From contig NZ_CP015455.1 of the NCBI RefSeq assembly GCF_001888165.1, positions 248,001 through 312,000 on the forward strand: 64,000 nucleotides of DNA, in the 5' to 3' direction. The DNA is from Syntrophotalea acetylenica (lineage in GTDB: Bacteria > Desulfobacterota > Desulfuromonadia > Desulfuromonadales > Syntrophotaleaceae). Below the pieces are notes generated by a model that ran no database searches, was not told where the DNA came from, and saw only the letters and a program-made list of their open reading frames with translations. Positions within the stretch are counted from its first letter, which is position 1. Every line of letters begins with the position of its first letter. Positions 45,377 through 53,919 of this stretch are shown one piece after another. A program made the translations under genes and the position numbers.

Positions 45377-45409
45377 AACGGCGAGGATTCCTTTCCGGGC
45401 GCTGGGCGG

Positions 45410-46198
45410 TCAGGCAGCCCTGATTCGCAGCAGGCGCAGAGCATTGCCGGTAGTGATGCAAGCGGTTGTGTCCAGCGACCATTGTCGCAGTGCGGCCATC
45501 CGCTCGGCGACCAGGCGCAGGTGGCAGGGGCGGTTGCTTTCTCCCCGGTGGGGGGCGGGCGGCAGATCCGGCGCGTCGCTTTCCAGTACGATCCAGGCCT
45601 GCGGCAAAGCTTGCAGCACCTGTGGTCCCCGCCGTGCGCCGGGCCAGGTCAGGGGACCGCCGAAGGCCAGGCCGAACCCCAGATCGATGGCGGCGCGGGC
45701 GGTTTCCGAGCTGCCGGAAAAACCGTGCCAGATTCCGCCGACGCGGGATGCCGCTTCATCGTGCAGGATCTGAAGCAGGCGGCCGGTGGCCCGGCGGCAA
45801 TGCAGCACCAGCGGCAGCCCGGCGCTGACGGCGATGCGAATCTGCTGCCGCAGAGCCTGTTCCTGCACCTCTGCCGGAGGCATGCCGGAAGTGCCGTCCA
45901 GGCCGATTTCGCCGAGCGCCACCACCTTCCGTCGGGTCAGCAGGGTTTCCAGGCGCCGCGCCGCGTCACGGTCCCATTGGCGGGCGGCAACCGGGTGTGT
46001 TCCCAAAGCCGCCAGGGCGCCCGGCACGCTGTTCGCCACCTCCAGCAGCTGGTGCCAGTCACGCGGCTGCACGCCCGGTATCAAAAAGCGGTCGATGCCC
46101 GCCCGGTTGGCCCGTGCCACCTCCTGCACGGGATCCAGCTGACTGGGCAGGAGGTCGAGATGTACATGCGTGTCGAACAGCGTCGTGCAGGTTTCCAT
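45410..46198 (-). CDS. tatD: TatD-family metal-dependent hydrolase
   Basis: A 262-residue TIM-barrel deoxyribonuclease of the TatD family. Metal ligands are visible in FDTHVHLD, ALGEIGLDG, LVLHCRRATG, GIWHGFSGS and VLESDAPDLPP. The family acts on DNA 3' ends and in quality control. The ATG at 46198 gives METCTTLFDTHVH with no good Shine-Dalgarno; upstream in-frame starts add unconserved sequence. It is the first gene of the tatD-tcdA unit. Confidence 0.9.
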   Translation of the reverse strand: METCTTLFDTHVHLDLLPSQLDPVQEVARANRAGIDRFLIPGVQPRDWHQLLEVANSVPGALAALGTHPVAARQWDRDAARRLETLLTRRKVVALGEIGLDGTSGMPPAEVQEQALRQQIRIAVSAGLPLVLHCRRATGRLLQILHDEAASRVGGIWHGFSGSSETARAAIDLGFGLAFGGPLTWPGARRGPQVLQALPQAWIVLESDAPDLPPAPHRGESNRPCHLRLVAERMAALRQWSLDTTACITTGNALRLLRIRAA

Positions 46199-46340
46199 AG
46201 CGGGATATGCTAGCACAGGCGCCCGCAGCGCGGAAGTCCGGGATTTCATGAGGCGTAAAGACCCGATTTTGCCCTTGATTTCCCCTGGCCTGGCGGATAG
46301 ACTCCCGAAATCCCGAAAAATACAGGGTTTGATTTTTGAA

Positions 46341-46694
46341 TGGAGCGGTGTAAGGCGGGGGCGGCAGACCCGGCAGCGTCCCATGCCGCGGGAACTACTC
46401 GCGGTGCTGCGCGAAAGCGTGTGGGCGCTGCTGCTGCCCCTGCTGATTTTCGGCGGTAATTACTCAGGCGTTTTTACCGCCAACGAGGCGGTAGTGGCGG
46501 CCTTTTCCTATGTCTTTATCGTCGAGATTTCCATCCACGGGGACATGCAGAAGATTGTTGTTTCCTTGGCCACCATCTAGGCGAAACTGCTGGTGCTGGG
46601 CCGCCGCACCGCCGGGGAAGTGCGCGATGTGCTGTTCGGCAGCGTGACCAATCATGCGCTGCACCGGGTACGTTGCCCCGTGCTGCTGTTCTGA
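46341..46694 (+). pseudogene. Fused remnants of a TRAP permease (DctM) and a universal stress protein
   Basis: One continuous frame with a single internal TAG at 46578-46580. The first half (LRESVWALLLPLLIFGGNYSGVFTANEAVVAAFSYVFIVE) matches the late part of DctM/TeaC TRAP large permeases. The second half (LLVLGRRTAGEVRDVLFGSVTNHALHRVRCPVLLF, ending TGA at 46692) matches only the C-terminal third of UspA proteins. A TRAP permease followed by a universal stress protein is the arrangement of teaC-teaD, so a deletion probably removed the permease end and the stress-protein start. No upstream start with a ribosome-binding site is visible. Confidence 0.75.
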
Positions 46695-46808
46695 GCCTGC
46701 GCGCCGCATGGCGGCATGCTTGCTGGCCGTCTGCCGTTGCTGCGGACGGCCTTCGTGTCTGAACCCCGGCCACTCGCGTTCCGGGTTGCCCTGTAGGAGA
46801 GACTGCGC

Positions 46809-47402
46809 ATGGAGACATTGAGTCAGGTCGCCGGACTGGTGATCAGCCAGAAAAAGGAATGGGGTGAGATTCTTACCGGATTCGAAACCCGAAATCGCTA
46901 CAAAATTTTCGATGCCGAAGGGCGGGAGCTGTTTCTGGCCAGGGAGGAGCCGGGCAATATTCTTTTGCGCTGGTTTCTGAAGGCCATGCGTCCTTTCCGA
47001 CTGAAAATCGTGACCGCTGACGGGGCATGCAAGCTTGCCGTTCGGCGTCCTTTCCGTTTCTACTTTCACGAAGCGGCAGTGACCGATGCCGAGGGCCGGG
47101 ATCTGGGGACCATCCGTCGGCGTTTTGCACTGCTGCGGCGCATTTACACGGTGACGGACTGCCAGCAACAGGAGCTCTGTCAATTGTACGGACCGTTGCT
47201 GCATCCCTGGACCTTCGAGATCCGCAAGGGTGGCATGCCGCAGGGCAAAATATGCAAAAAATGGAGCGGCCTGCTGAAGGAAGGATTTACCGACGCGGAT
47301 AATTTTGGCGTGACCTTCCCTCCCGGCTGGTGCGATGCGCACAAAAGCCTGCTGCTTGCCGCGGTGTTCCTGATTGATTTCGTCCATTTCGAAAAACGCT
47401 GA
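46809..47402 (+). CDS. Scramblase/LURP-one-related protein
   Basis: A 197-residue protein with the tubby-like beta-barrel pattern of the phospholipid scramblase/LURP-one family: ETRNRYKIFDAEGRELFLAREE, FRLKIVTADGACKLAVRRPFRFYFHEAAVTDAEGRDLG, and a closing C-terminal helix (HKSLLLAAVFLIDFVHFEK). Bacterial members bind or reside near membranes but have no proven scramblase activity. GGAGAG precedes the ATG. It follows the DctM/Usp remnant and is followed by the secreted propeller-like gene. Confidence 0.78.
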   Translation: METLSQVAGLVISQKKEWGEILTGFETRNRYKIFDAEGRELFLAREEPGNILLRWFLKAMRPFRLKIVTADGACKLAVRRPFRFYFHEAAVTDAEGRDLGTIRRRFALLRRIYTVTDCQQQELCQLYGPLLHPWTFEIRKGGMPQGKICKKWSGLLKEGFTDADNFGVTFPPGWCDAHKSLLLAAVFLIDFVHFEKR

Positions 47403-47435
47403 CATCCAGGATGACCTTTGGGATGGAGGGGCACG

Positions 47436-48437
47436 GTGAAAAGCTGGCATGTACTGGTCATGGCGGGATGGTTGGGATTGTGCTGTTGCGCCGCTCCGGC
47501 ATCACCCCGGGGTTGTCCCGGCGAAGGGCAGCCTGCGGGATACCGTGCCGCGCGTGGGGTTGGGCGGATTTGCGCCGCCGACCTGCATGAAATTTCAGGG
47601 TTGGCCGCTTCCCGCAGGATGGACGGAGTATTGTGGGCCGTGAATGACAGCGGCAACGCCCCGCATTTGTTCGCCCTGGGGCTGCAGGGTCAGGCTCTCG
47701 GCGAACTGCGTATCAAAGGTGTGGAAAATATCGATTGGGAGGATCTGGCCAGCTTCACCTGGCGCAATCAGCCTTATCTGCTGATCGCGGATGTTGGCGA
47801 TAACCGGGGGCTGCGCCCGGAAGTGCTGCTGCATGCCGTGCCTGAGCCGGTACCCGGCGCGGATGGCCGCTTCACCGGCGAGGTGTCACCGGCCTGGAGT
47901 ATACGTCTGCGGTATGAGGACGGTCCGCGGGATTGCGAGGGGGTGGCGGTCGATTCGCAGGTCGGTCTGGTGTTGCTGCTGAGCAAGCGGACCGATCCGC
48001 CGGTTTTTTACCAGGTGCCCTTGCTGCCATCAGAACCTGGCCGGTTGCAGGTTGCCCGCCGCCTTGTGGAAATGGGCAGCCTGCGTCTGACTGGCGACGC
48101 AGGCCGGCAAACGTCTTTTATCCCTCGCCCCTGGCCCACGGCGCTTGATATCCGGGCAGACGGCGGAGCCATGGTGATTCTGACCTACAGGGAGGCCCTG
48201 CTTTATCGGAAAGACAGCCGCCAATCCTGGGCTGACGCCATGGCCCGCGCGCCACAGGTTCTCGCGCTGCCATCGCTCGATCTTCTGCCTCAGCCCGAAG
48301 CTATCGCCTTCGACAGGGATAACGCCCTGTATCTGACTTCGGAGGGCCGGGGCTCCACCCTGTTCAGGATGGATGCTGAAAAGCCCTGCCAGAGGGCGCC
48401 GGCAGCCGTCGGAGAAAAGGCGTCAGGACTTCCGTGA
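47436..48437 (+). CDS. Secreted beta-propeller-like protein, function unknown
   Basis: A 333-residue exported protein. It begins with GTG after GGAGG and a signal peptide with several cysteines (LVMAGWLGLCCCAAPAS), possibly a lipoprotein. The body shows propeller-like repeats: ADLHEISGLAASRRMDGVLWAVNDSGN, NIDWEDLASF, DGPRDCEGVAVDSQVGLVLLLSKR, PTALDIRADGGAMVILTYREALLY, LPQPEAIAFDRDNALYLTSEG. This pattern resembles SdiA-regulated/phytase-like propellers, but no catalytic set was identified. Confidence 0.75.
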   Translation: MKSWHVLVMAGWLGLCCCAAPASPRGCPGEGQPAGYRAARGVGRICAADLHEISGLAASRRMDGVLWAVNDSGNAPHLFALGLQGQALGELRIKGVENIDWEDLASFTWRNQPYLLIADVGDNRGLRPEVLLHAVPEPVPGADGRFTGEVSPAWSIRLRYEDGPRDCEGVAVDSQVGLVLLLSKRTDPPVFYQVPLLPSEPGRLQVARRLVEMGSLRLTGDAGRQTSFIPRPWPTALDIRADGGAMVILTYREALLYRKDSRQSWADAMARAPQVLALPSLDLLPQPEAIAFDRDNALYLTSEGRGSTLFRMDAEKPCQRAPAAVGEKASGLP

Positions 48438-48455
48438 TGCTGCGCAACGCAGCCA

Positions 48456-49304
48456 TCATTTCCGGCCGCTCCGTCCAAGCTGCCAGCGCCGCCAGACACT
48501 GATGCCCACCGACGAAACCAGGTAGGCCAGGCCGGTGAGCAGCACGGTGGTGGCGCCGGAGGGCAGATCGTACTGGTAGGATACCGCTAGCCCGCCGGTG
48601 ATGAACAGCCCCCCCAGCAGGGTGGCGATAAGCATCATGCGGCTCAGGGACTGGACATAATGGCCGGCGATGGCGGCCGGCAGGGCCAGCAGGGCGATGA
48701 CCAGGATAAGTCCGACCACCTGGATCAGGATGACGACGGTCAGAGCTACCAGGCAAAGCAGCAGCAACGAAAAAATATTGACCGAAACCTGCCGCAGTTC
48801 GGCGAATTCCTCATCGAAGGATACCGCCAGCAGCTGTTTGAAAAACAATATGACCAGCAGCACGATCCCCATATCCAGCCAGAAAATCAGCCAAAGATGC
48901 TCCCGTGATATCATCAGGATGTTGCCGAACAGATAACTCATCAGATCCACGTTGTAACCGGGGCTGCGGGCGATGAGCAGCACCCCCAGCGCCATGCCGA
49001 CCGCCCACAGGGCGCTGATGGTGGTGTCTTCCTGTTTTTTCCAGCGGATGCTGACCAGCCCGATAATCAGAGCGGCCACCAGGGCGGCGCAGATGGCGCC
49101 GCCTACCGGACTGCGGCCCAGGAAGTAGGCCAGTCCCATGCCGCCGAGAACCGCGTGGGCGATACCCCCGGCGATATAACCGATACGTCGCACCACGACG
49201 TAGGAACCGGCCACGCCGCAGGCGATGCTGGCCAGCAGTCCGCCGATCAGAGCGTGCTGCATGAACGGCTGGGAGATCAGGGCTTCGAGAAATGTAGACA
49301 GCAT
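48456..49304 (-). CDS. znuB: Zinc/manganese-type ABC transporter permease (ZnuB-like)
   Basis: A 282-residue permease of the ABC-3 family with about eight helices: HALIGGLLASIACGVAGSYVVVRRIGYIAGGIAHAVLGGMGLAYFLG near the N-terminus and repeated hydrophobic blocks to the end. The SYVVVRRIGYIAGGIAHAVLG stretch is the family signature. The ATG at 49304 follows AAGGT. It is the third gene of a znuA-znuC-znuB operon. Confidence 0.93.
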   Translation of the reverse strand: MLSTFLEALISQPFMQHALIGGLLASIACGVAGSYVVVRRIGYIAGGIAHAVLGGMGLAYFLGRSPVGGAICAALVAALIIGLVSIRWKKQEDTTISALWAVGMALGVLLIARSPGYNVDLMSYLFGNILMISREHLWLIFWLDMGIVLLVILFFKQLLAVSFDEEFAELRQVSVNIFSLLLLCLVALTVVILIQVVGLILVIALLALPAAIAGHYVQSLSRMMLIATLLGGLFITGGLAVSYQYDLPSGATTVLLTGLAYLVSSVGISVWRRWQLGRSGRK

Positions 49305-49314
49305 ATCGCGACCT

Positions 49315-50058
49315 TCAGTGGGTGTGCAGCAGGGTGTCGTGATGCACCGCCCGTAGCGGACCGCCATACAGTTGCTCGATCATGCTGCCGGTAAGTTCCG
49401 ACGTGGCATGGCAAACCAGTGTGCGGTTGAGGCAGGCAACGCGGGTAATGTAACGGGTGATGAAGCCGATGTCATGGGATACGACCAGGACCGTGAGGCG
49501 TTGGTTGAGGCGTTTCAGCAAATCGAAAACCCCTTCTTCGATCTTGGGGTCGATATGCGCCGTCGGCTCATCCAGGATCAGGACTTCCGGCTGACAGGCC
49601 AGGGCTCGCGCGATGAGAACCCGCTGCAGCTGGCCTCCGGACAGGGCGGTGAGGGGGCGTTTGCCAAGGTCGCCAAGCTCCACTTCCTCCAAAGCCTGCC
49701 GCGCGATGCGGTGATCTTCGCGCCGGTAGCCGCCGACCAGGCGGGTTTTCCCGAGTCGTCCCTGCAGGACGGTTTCCTGAACGTTGATCGGAAAGTTACG
49801 ATCGAAGGTAATGAATTGGGGCACATAGCCGACCCGCAGCCGCGCTTCGACGGGAGGTACGCCGAAAATGCGGACTTGTCCTTTCTGCGGTGTCAGCAAC
49901 CCGAGCATGATTTTGAGCAGGGTGCTTTTGCCGCTGCCGTTGGGGCCGACGATGCCGAGAAACTCTTGAGCGTGGACCGTCAGGTTGATATCCAGCAGTA
50001 CGGCATGTTCTTCGTAGCGGAAAGAAACGTCTTCCAGGGTAATGACAGGTTCATTCAT
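49315..50058 (-). CDS. znuC: Zinc/manganese-type ABC transporter ATP-binding protein (ZnuC-like)
   Basis: A 247-residue ABC ATPase: Walker A GPNGSGKSTLLK, signature LSGGQLQRVLIARAL, Walker B VLILDEPTAHID, and the H-loop VVSHDIGF. It ends in a His-bearing tail (HHDTLLHTH) as in several zinc-importer ATPases. It overlaps znuA by eight bases. Confidence 0.94.
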   Translation of the reverse strand: MNEPVITLEDVSFRYEEHAVLLDINLTVHAQEFLGIVGPNGSGKSTLLKIMLGLLTPQKGQVRIFGVPPVEARLRVGYVPQFITFDRNFPINVQETVLQGRLGKTRLVGGYRREDHRIARQALEEVELGDLGKRPLTALSGGQLQRVLIARALACQPEVLILDEPTAHIDPKIEEGVFDLLKRLNQRLTVLVVSHDIGFITRYITRVACLNRTLVCHATSELTGSMIEQLYGGPLRAVHHDTLLHTH

Positions 50059-50947
50059 GACGATCGTCCAGGGCGAGAAAGAAGGCATCGGCCGCTCTGC
50101 GCAGATTTTCAATATAATTTTCCGCCAGCGGATCGACGACCACAACCTTGCCGCCGATGGCGCGGGCGACGGTGTTGGCGGTGGTTCGGCTGAACTGCTG
50201 CTGCACAAAAATGATCCGGATATTTTCCTGCCGGGCCAGGGCGATGACCCTTGCCAGGGCGCGCGGACCCGGCTCCTTGCCGGCGTTCTCGATGGCGATC
50301 TGCTCCAGCCCGTAGGCATCGGCGAAATAACCCCAGGAGGGGTGGAACACCAGAAACTTGCGGTTTTTGATGGCGGCCAGACGGTTGCGCAGCCGGCTGT
50401 CGAGGTTTTTCAGGTCCGCGGCCAGGGTCTCGTACCCGGACTGGTAGTCCGGGGCATGGCGCGGATCCCGTGCCGAGAGTGCCTCGCAAATATGCCGGGC
50501 CATGTCGGATGCCAGCGTGGGGCTGGTCCAGACGTGCGGATCGAGGGCGCTTTCCTGGTGGGGCTCCCGATGAGCTCCGCCGTCATCTTCATGATGGTGG
50601 TCTTCAAGGCGGCGCAACGGCAGGTCGTCGCGCAGGTCGATAATGCTCATGTTGCGGTTGAGATCGGCCAGACGCCGTATCCAGACGCGCTCAAAAGGAA
50701 CGCCGACCCTGAAGTAAAGGTCCGTTTTCCCCAGGCGGCTCATCTGCCGGGGAGTCGGTTCGTAAGTGGCCGGACTCTGCCCCGGCCCGACCATCACGTC
50801 GGTATCCACATGGGTACCGCCTACCCGGTCGACCAGGTATTTCAGCGGCAGAACGCTGACAAATACGCGGAGCGGGGGCGGTTCGGCGGCCAGGGACCAG
50901 GACGGCACGATCAGCAGGCCGATTAACGGCAGGATCCATCGATGCAT
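50051..50947 (-). CDS. znuA: Zinc-binding substrate-binding protein (ZnuA-like)
   Basis: A 298-residue cluster-A1 binding protein with a signal peptide (ILPLIGLLIVPSWSLAA). A His/Asp-rich loop (EDHHHEDDGGAHREPHQE) lies at about residue 115, typical of zinc over manganese binding. HVDTDVMVGPGQSPATYEPT, ALDPHVWTSP and FHPSWGYFADAYGL carry the usual ligands. It is the first gene of the operon. Confidence 0.93.
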   Translation of the reverse strand: MHRWILPLIGLLIVPSWSLAAEPPPLRVFVSVLPLKYLVDRVGGTHVDTDVMVGPGQSPATYEPTPRQMSRLGKTDLYFRVGVPFERVWIRRLADLNRNMSIIDLRDDLPLRRLEDHHHEDDGGAHREPHQESALDPHVWTSPTLASDMARHICEALSARDPRHAPDYQSGYETLAADLKNLDSRLRNRLAAIKNRKFLVFHPSWGYFADAYGLEQIAIENAGKEPGPRALARVIALARQENIRIIFVQQQFSRTTANTVARAIGGKVVVVDPLAENYIENLRRAADAFFLALDDRHE

Positions 50948-51011
50948 GATATTGGGCTCCCAAAAAGAAACGAGATCCTAAAGAAACGTCCGCAACAAAT
51001 ACCGTGCGCCA

Positions 51012-51017
51012 ATTATA
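51012..51017 (-). promoter_or_regulatory. Putative -10 element upstream of znuA
   Basis: The minus strand reads TATAAT, 65 bases before the znuA ATG. A matching -35 was not found at 16-18 bases, and no convincing Zur palindrome was seen, so promoter assignment is tentative. Confidence 0.4.
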
Positions 51018-51052
51018 ACATGGTAGCCCGGAATCGGATGGTGGAGGGTGGT

Positions 51053-51679
51053 TCAGGCCGCATGCTGCAGTATCTCCCGGAGAAACCCCGTCAGCCCCTG
51101 CATGATCAGGGCGACAGCCTTGGCCGCGAGGAATATATACAGCAGCCGCGGGATGATCATGGCCGCATAACCGCCGATCAGCCGCATAAGGCAGTGGGAG
51201 CTGATGCCGATGAGGTAGACCATAAGGCAACTGGCGATGGATACCAGCAGCATGTGCAGCGGCCCGCTGTTCTGCGCCAGAATGATGGTGACGGCCAGGG
51301 TCCCCGGGCCGACGATGATGGGAAAAGCCAGAGGGAAAATGGCGCGGGTACGGAAATCCTCGGACAGCAGGTTTTCCGCCAGGGACCCGCGCATGACGCC
51401 CCGCACCGCCACGATAAACAGAAGAATGCCGCCGGCAACGCGAAACTCGTCGAGCGTTACCTCGAACAGATATTGGAGGCTCCAGTCGCCGACAAGGGCA
51501 AAACCGAGGATCATGATCCAGGCGGTTCCGACTCCCAGGCGGAGAATGGTGCGGCGCCTGGCGGTGTCCATGCCGCTGGTGAGGTCGCGATACACCGGGA
51601 TGTTGCCCAGAGGATTGATTACCGCCAGCAGCAGCAGAACGTCGTGCAGGATGTTGGTGGACGAAATGAAATTTGACAT
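51053..51679 (-). CDS. MarC-family integral membrane protein, copy 1
   Basis: A 208-residue protein with six helices matching the MarC/YchE/YhgN family (LLLLAVINPLGNIPVYRDLTSGM near the N-terminus, FPLAFPIIVGPGTLAVTII and a closing IPRLLYIFLAAKAVALIMQG). Function is unknown; MarC was wrongly linked to antibiotic resistance. A second, diverged MarC-family gene lies at 52650, on the other strand, only 1 kb away. Confidence 0.9.
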   Translation of the reverse strand: MSNFISSTNILHDVLLLLAVINPLGNIPVYRDLTSGMDTARRRTILRLGVGTAWIMILGFALVGDWSLQYLFEVTLDEFRVAGGILLFIVAVRGVMRGSLAENLLSEDFRTRAIFPLAFPIIVGPGTLAVTIILAQNSGPLHMLLVSIASCLMVYLIGISSHCLMRLIGGYAAMIIPRLLYIFLAAKAVALIMQGLTGFLREILQHAA

Positions 51680-52074
51680 GCCGCAGACCTGTTGTGAAAA
51701 GGCGGTGCAACAGCACCCTGCCGGATGGACACAGCGTGGTTTTCATCCGGGAAACGGGCAATCTTTCAGTGTGACAAGCAAGCCTGCGGATTGATACCGC
51801 CAAGGCGGTAAAAAAACGTTTCCCGATGCAAACGAGTCTAGCATAGGGTGATTTTCATGACAGCAACTTATTTGCCCATGTTTCACAGCGTGTCTTCCCG
51901 TAAAGGCGTATCGGGACAAGGCGCTTGACATGCGCCAGGTAAAAGACTAGAAAAAAGTGTCCGGGCGCAGCTGTTTTCCCCGGCGACAAGCGGGACCGCT
52001 GCAAAGCATGATGATCCGGGGGCCGGTCTGAGAGACCTGGCCCTCTGTTGTTTTCGCAGAGACAGGAGAGCAGG
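51680..52074. other. Intergenic region between divergent MarC and thioesterase
   Basis: About 395 bases with no supported gene. It contains the near-perfect palindrome TACCGCC-AA-GGCGGTA at 51795-51810, a plausible binding site for a dimeric regulator. Promoters for both directions should lie here. Frames such as 51743-51931 lack ribosome-binding sites. Confidence 0.45.
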
Positions 52075-52539
52075 GTGAAGACCGATATTCCCCGGCAAAT
52101 GAATGAGCGTTTCTGGCTGCAGATCCCTGTGACGCGCCATATGGGGCTGCGCATTACGGCATGGGACGGCAGGACCCTGCGCATGGACGCGCCTCTGGCG
52201 CCCAATCTCAACGACAAGGGGACCGGATTTGCCGGTTCGCTGGCGACCCTGGTGACCTTTGCCGGGTGGGCTCTGGCGACGCTGCTGGCTGAAGATGCCG
52301 CATCATGTCCTTGCGAGGTGGCGGTGTTCGAAAGCGACATGCAATATATCGCACCGGTCACCGGCGACTTTTACGCTCTGGTACCGGTCCCTGATGAGGA
52401 TGGCCGCTGTTCGTTCGAAAGGTCCCTGCTGCAGAGGGGGCGGGCCCGAATCGCTTTGACGGCGTCCATTTTTCAGGAAGGGGAGGAAAAAGTCCGCTAT
52501 CGCGGAAAATACGCCGTGCGCCGCAAGGGCGCTGGATGA
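52075..52539 (+). CDS. Thioesterase-like protein (YiiD C-terminal domain family)
   Basis: A 154-residue hot-dog-fold protein. The stretch GTGFAGSLATLVTFAGWALATLL corresponds to the central helix of the YiiD_C thioesterase family, flanked by MGLRITAWDGRTLRMDAPL and ARIALTASIFQEG. The GTG start follows AGGAGAG. Substrate unknown; acyl-CoA or acyl-ACP is likely by family. Two MarC genes flank it. Confidence 0.8.
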   Translation: MKTDIPRQMNERFWLQIPVTRHMGLRITAWDGRTLRMDAPLAPNLNDKGTGFAGSLATLVTFAGWALATLLAEDAASCPCEVAVFESDMQYIAPVTGDFYALVPVPDEDGRCSFERSLLQRGRARIALTASIFQEGEEKVRYRGKYAVRRKGAG

Positions 52540-52649
52540 TATATGTTCATGACGGGCGTCATGGCAGAAGGCTACGAAAAGGTTTTTTTATGTCCTGCAG
52601 CGGTTAAGCCGCCGGGCGGAACGTTCAACCATCGGTCGCAAGGGATGCC

Positions 52650-53234
52650 ATGTTTCTGAATGTTTACCTCAAACTGTTTGTAATCCTGACACCGTTTTTC
52701 GTCATCTCTGCCTTTCTGTCCCTGACCCGCGGTTTTTCCTCCGCCGAGCGGCAGAAGGCGGCGGGCAAGGTGACGGTGGCCATCGTGCTGGCGGTGTTTG
52801 TGCTTTATCTGTTCGGCCGGCATATCTTCGCCCTGTTCGGCATTACCCTCGATGCCTTCCGCATCGGTGCCGGCGCGGTATTGTTCCTTTCGGCGGTCAA
52901 CATGGTGCGCGGCCCGACCGCCGTGACGCCGCCCGCGCCCGGCGAGGACGTGGCGGTCGTGCCCCTGGCGATTCCCATCGCTGTGGGGCCGGGGACCATC
53001 GGTGCCCTGCTGGTCATGGCGGCGGAGCCCAAAAACCTCGCGGCGCGTCTGGTGACGGCCGGCGCCATGCTGGCCGCCATCGCGACCGTCGGCCTGTTGC
53101 TGATCATGTCCGGAAGGCTGGAGCGACTGGTGGGGCAGCAGGGCTTGACGATTCTGACCAAGCTGACCGGCCTGTTCGTATCGGCCATTGCCGCGCAGAT
53201 CTTTTTCACCGGCCTGAAAAATTTTCTTGCCTGA
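52650..53234 (+). CDS. MarC-family integral membrane protein, copy 2
   Basis: A 194-residue protein with six helices of the MarC family (LFVILTPFFVISAFLSLTRGF, VPLAIPIAVGPGTIGALLVMAA, LTKLTGLFVSAIAAQIFFTGLK). It is more distant from copy 1 than expected for a recent duplicate. It is followed after 22 bases by the aldolase and PatB genes on the same strand. Confidence 0.88.
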   Translation: MFLNVYLKLFVILTPFFVISAFLSLTRGFSSAERQKAAGKVTVAIVLAVFVLYLFGRHIFALFGITLDAFRIGAGAVLFLSAVNMVRGPTAVTPPAPGEDVAVVPLAIPIAVGPGTIGALLVMAAEPKNLAARLVTAGAMLAAIATVGLLLIMSGRLERLVGQQGLTILTKLTGLFVSAIAAQIFFTGLKNFLA

Positions 53235-53256
53235 ACCCCGTTCAAGGACAGCGAAC

Positions 53257-53919
53257 ATGATGATGCAGCAACAACGCGAAGCCATCGTCCGCTACGGATG
53301 CAAGATGCTCACCTCGCAGCTCACCACCGGGTCGGGCGGGAATCTGAGTATCTGCGACCGCGCCGCGGGGCGGGTCGCCATCAGCCCCAGCGGTATCGAA
53401 TATTCCGATCTGCAGGCGCGGGATGTGGTGATCACCGATTTCGACGGACAGTTTGTCGAAGGCCGTTGCAAACCGTCCAGCGAACTGGGATTCCATCTTG
53501 CCCTCTATCGCAAACGTCCGGATGTCCAGGCCGTGCTGCACACCCACTCGGTGTATGCCACCACCATGGCCTGTCTCGGCTGGGAGATCCCGGCCGTGCA
53601 TTACCTGGTGGGGTTTTCCGGGCATAAGGTGCCGCTGGCGCCCTACGCTACCTTCGGTACCGCCGAGCTGGCCCGCAATGTAGCCGAGGGGATCGGCGCC
53701 TGCAATGCCGTGCTGCTCGCCAACCATGGGCTGGTCGCCGTCGGCGCCGACCTGGGACGGGCTTTCAATACCGCCGAGGAGATCGAACTGGTGGCGCGCA
53801 TCTATTATCAGGCGCGATCGGTCGGCAACCCGGTGATCCTGCCGGAGGAGGAGATGAACCGCGTGCTGGAGCGGTTTGCGACCTATGGGCAACCCGCCAG
53901 GGAAGATGACGATGTTTGA
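53257..53919 (+). CDS. Class II aldolase/adducin-type aldolase (FucA-like)
   Basis: A 220-residue metal-dependent aldolase. Zn-site histidines are visible in HTHSVYATTMA and LLANHGLVAVG, with the catalytic region TTGSGGNLSICD and SSELGFHLALYRKRPD. FucA, RhaD and the methylthioribulose enzymes share these motifs, so the substrate is open. It overlaps the start of the MalY-like gene by eight bases. AAGGAC precedes the first of three in-frame ATGs. Confidence 0.86.
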   Translation: MMMQQQREAIVRYGCKMLTSQLTTGSGGNLSICDRAAGRVAISPSGIEYSDLQARDVVITDFDGQFVEGRCKPSSELGFHLALYRKRPDVQAVLHTHSVYATTMACLGWEIPAVHYLVGFSGHKVPLAPYATFGTAELARNVAEGIGACNAVLLANHGLVAVGADLGRAFNTAEEIELVARIYYQARSVGNPVILPEEEMNRVLERFATYGQPAREDDDV

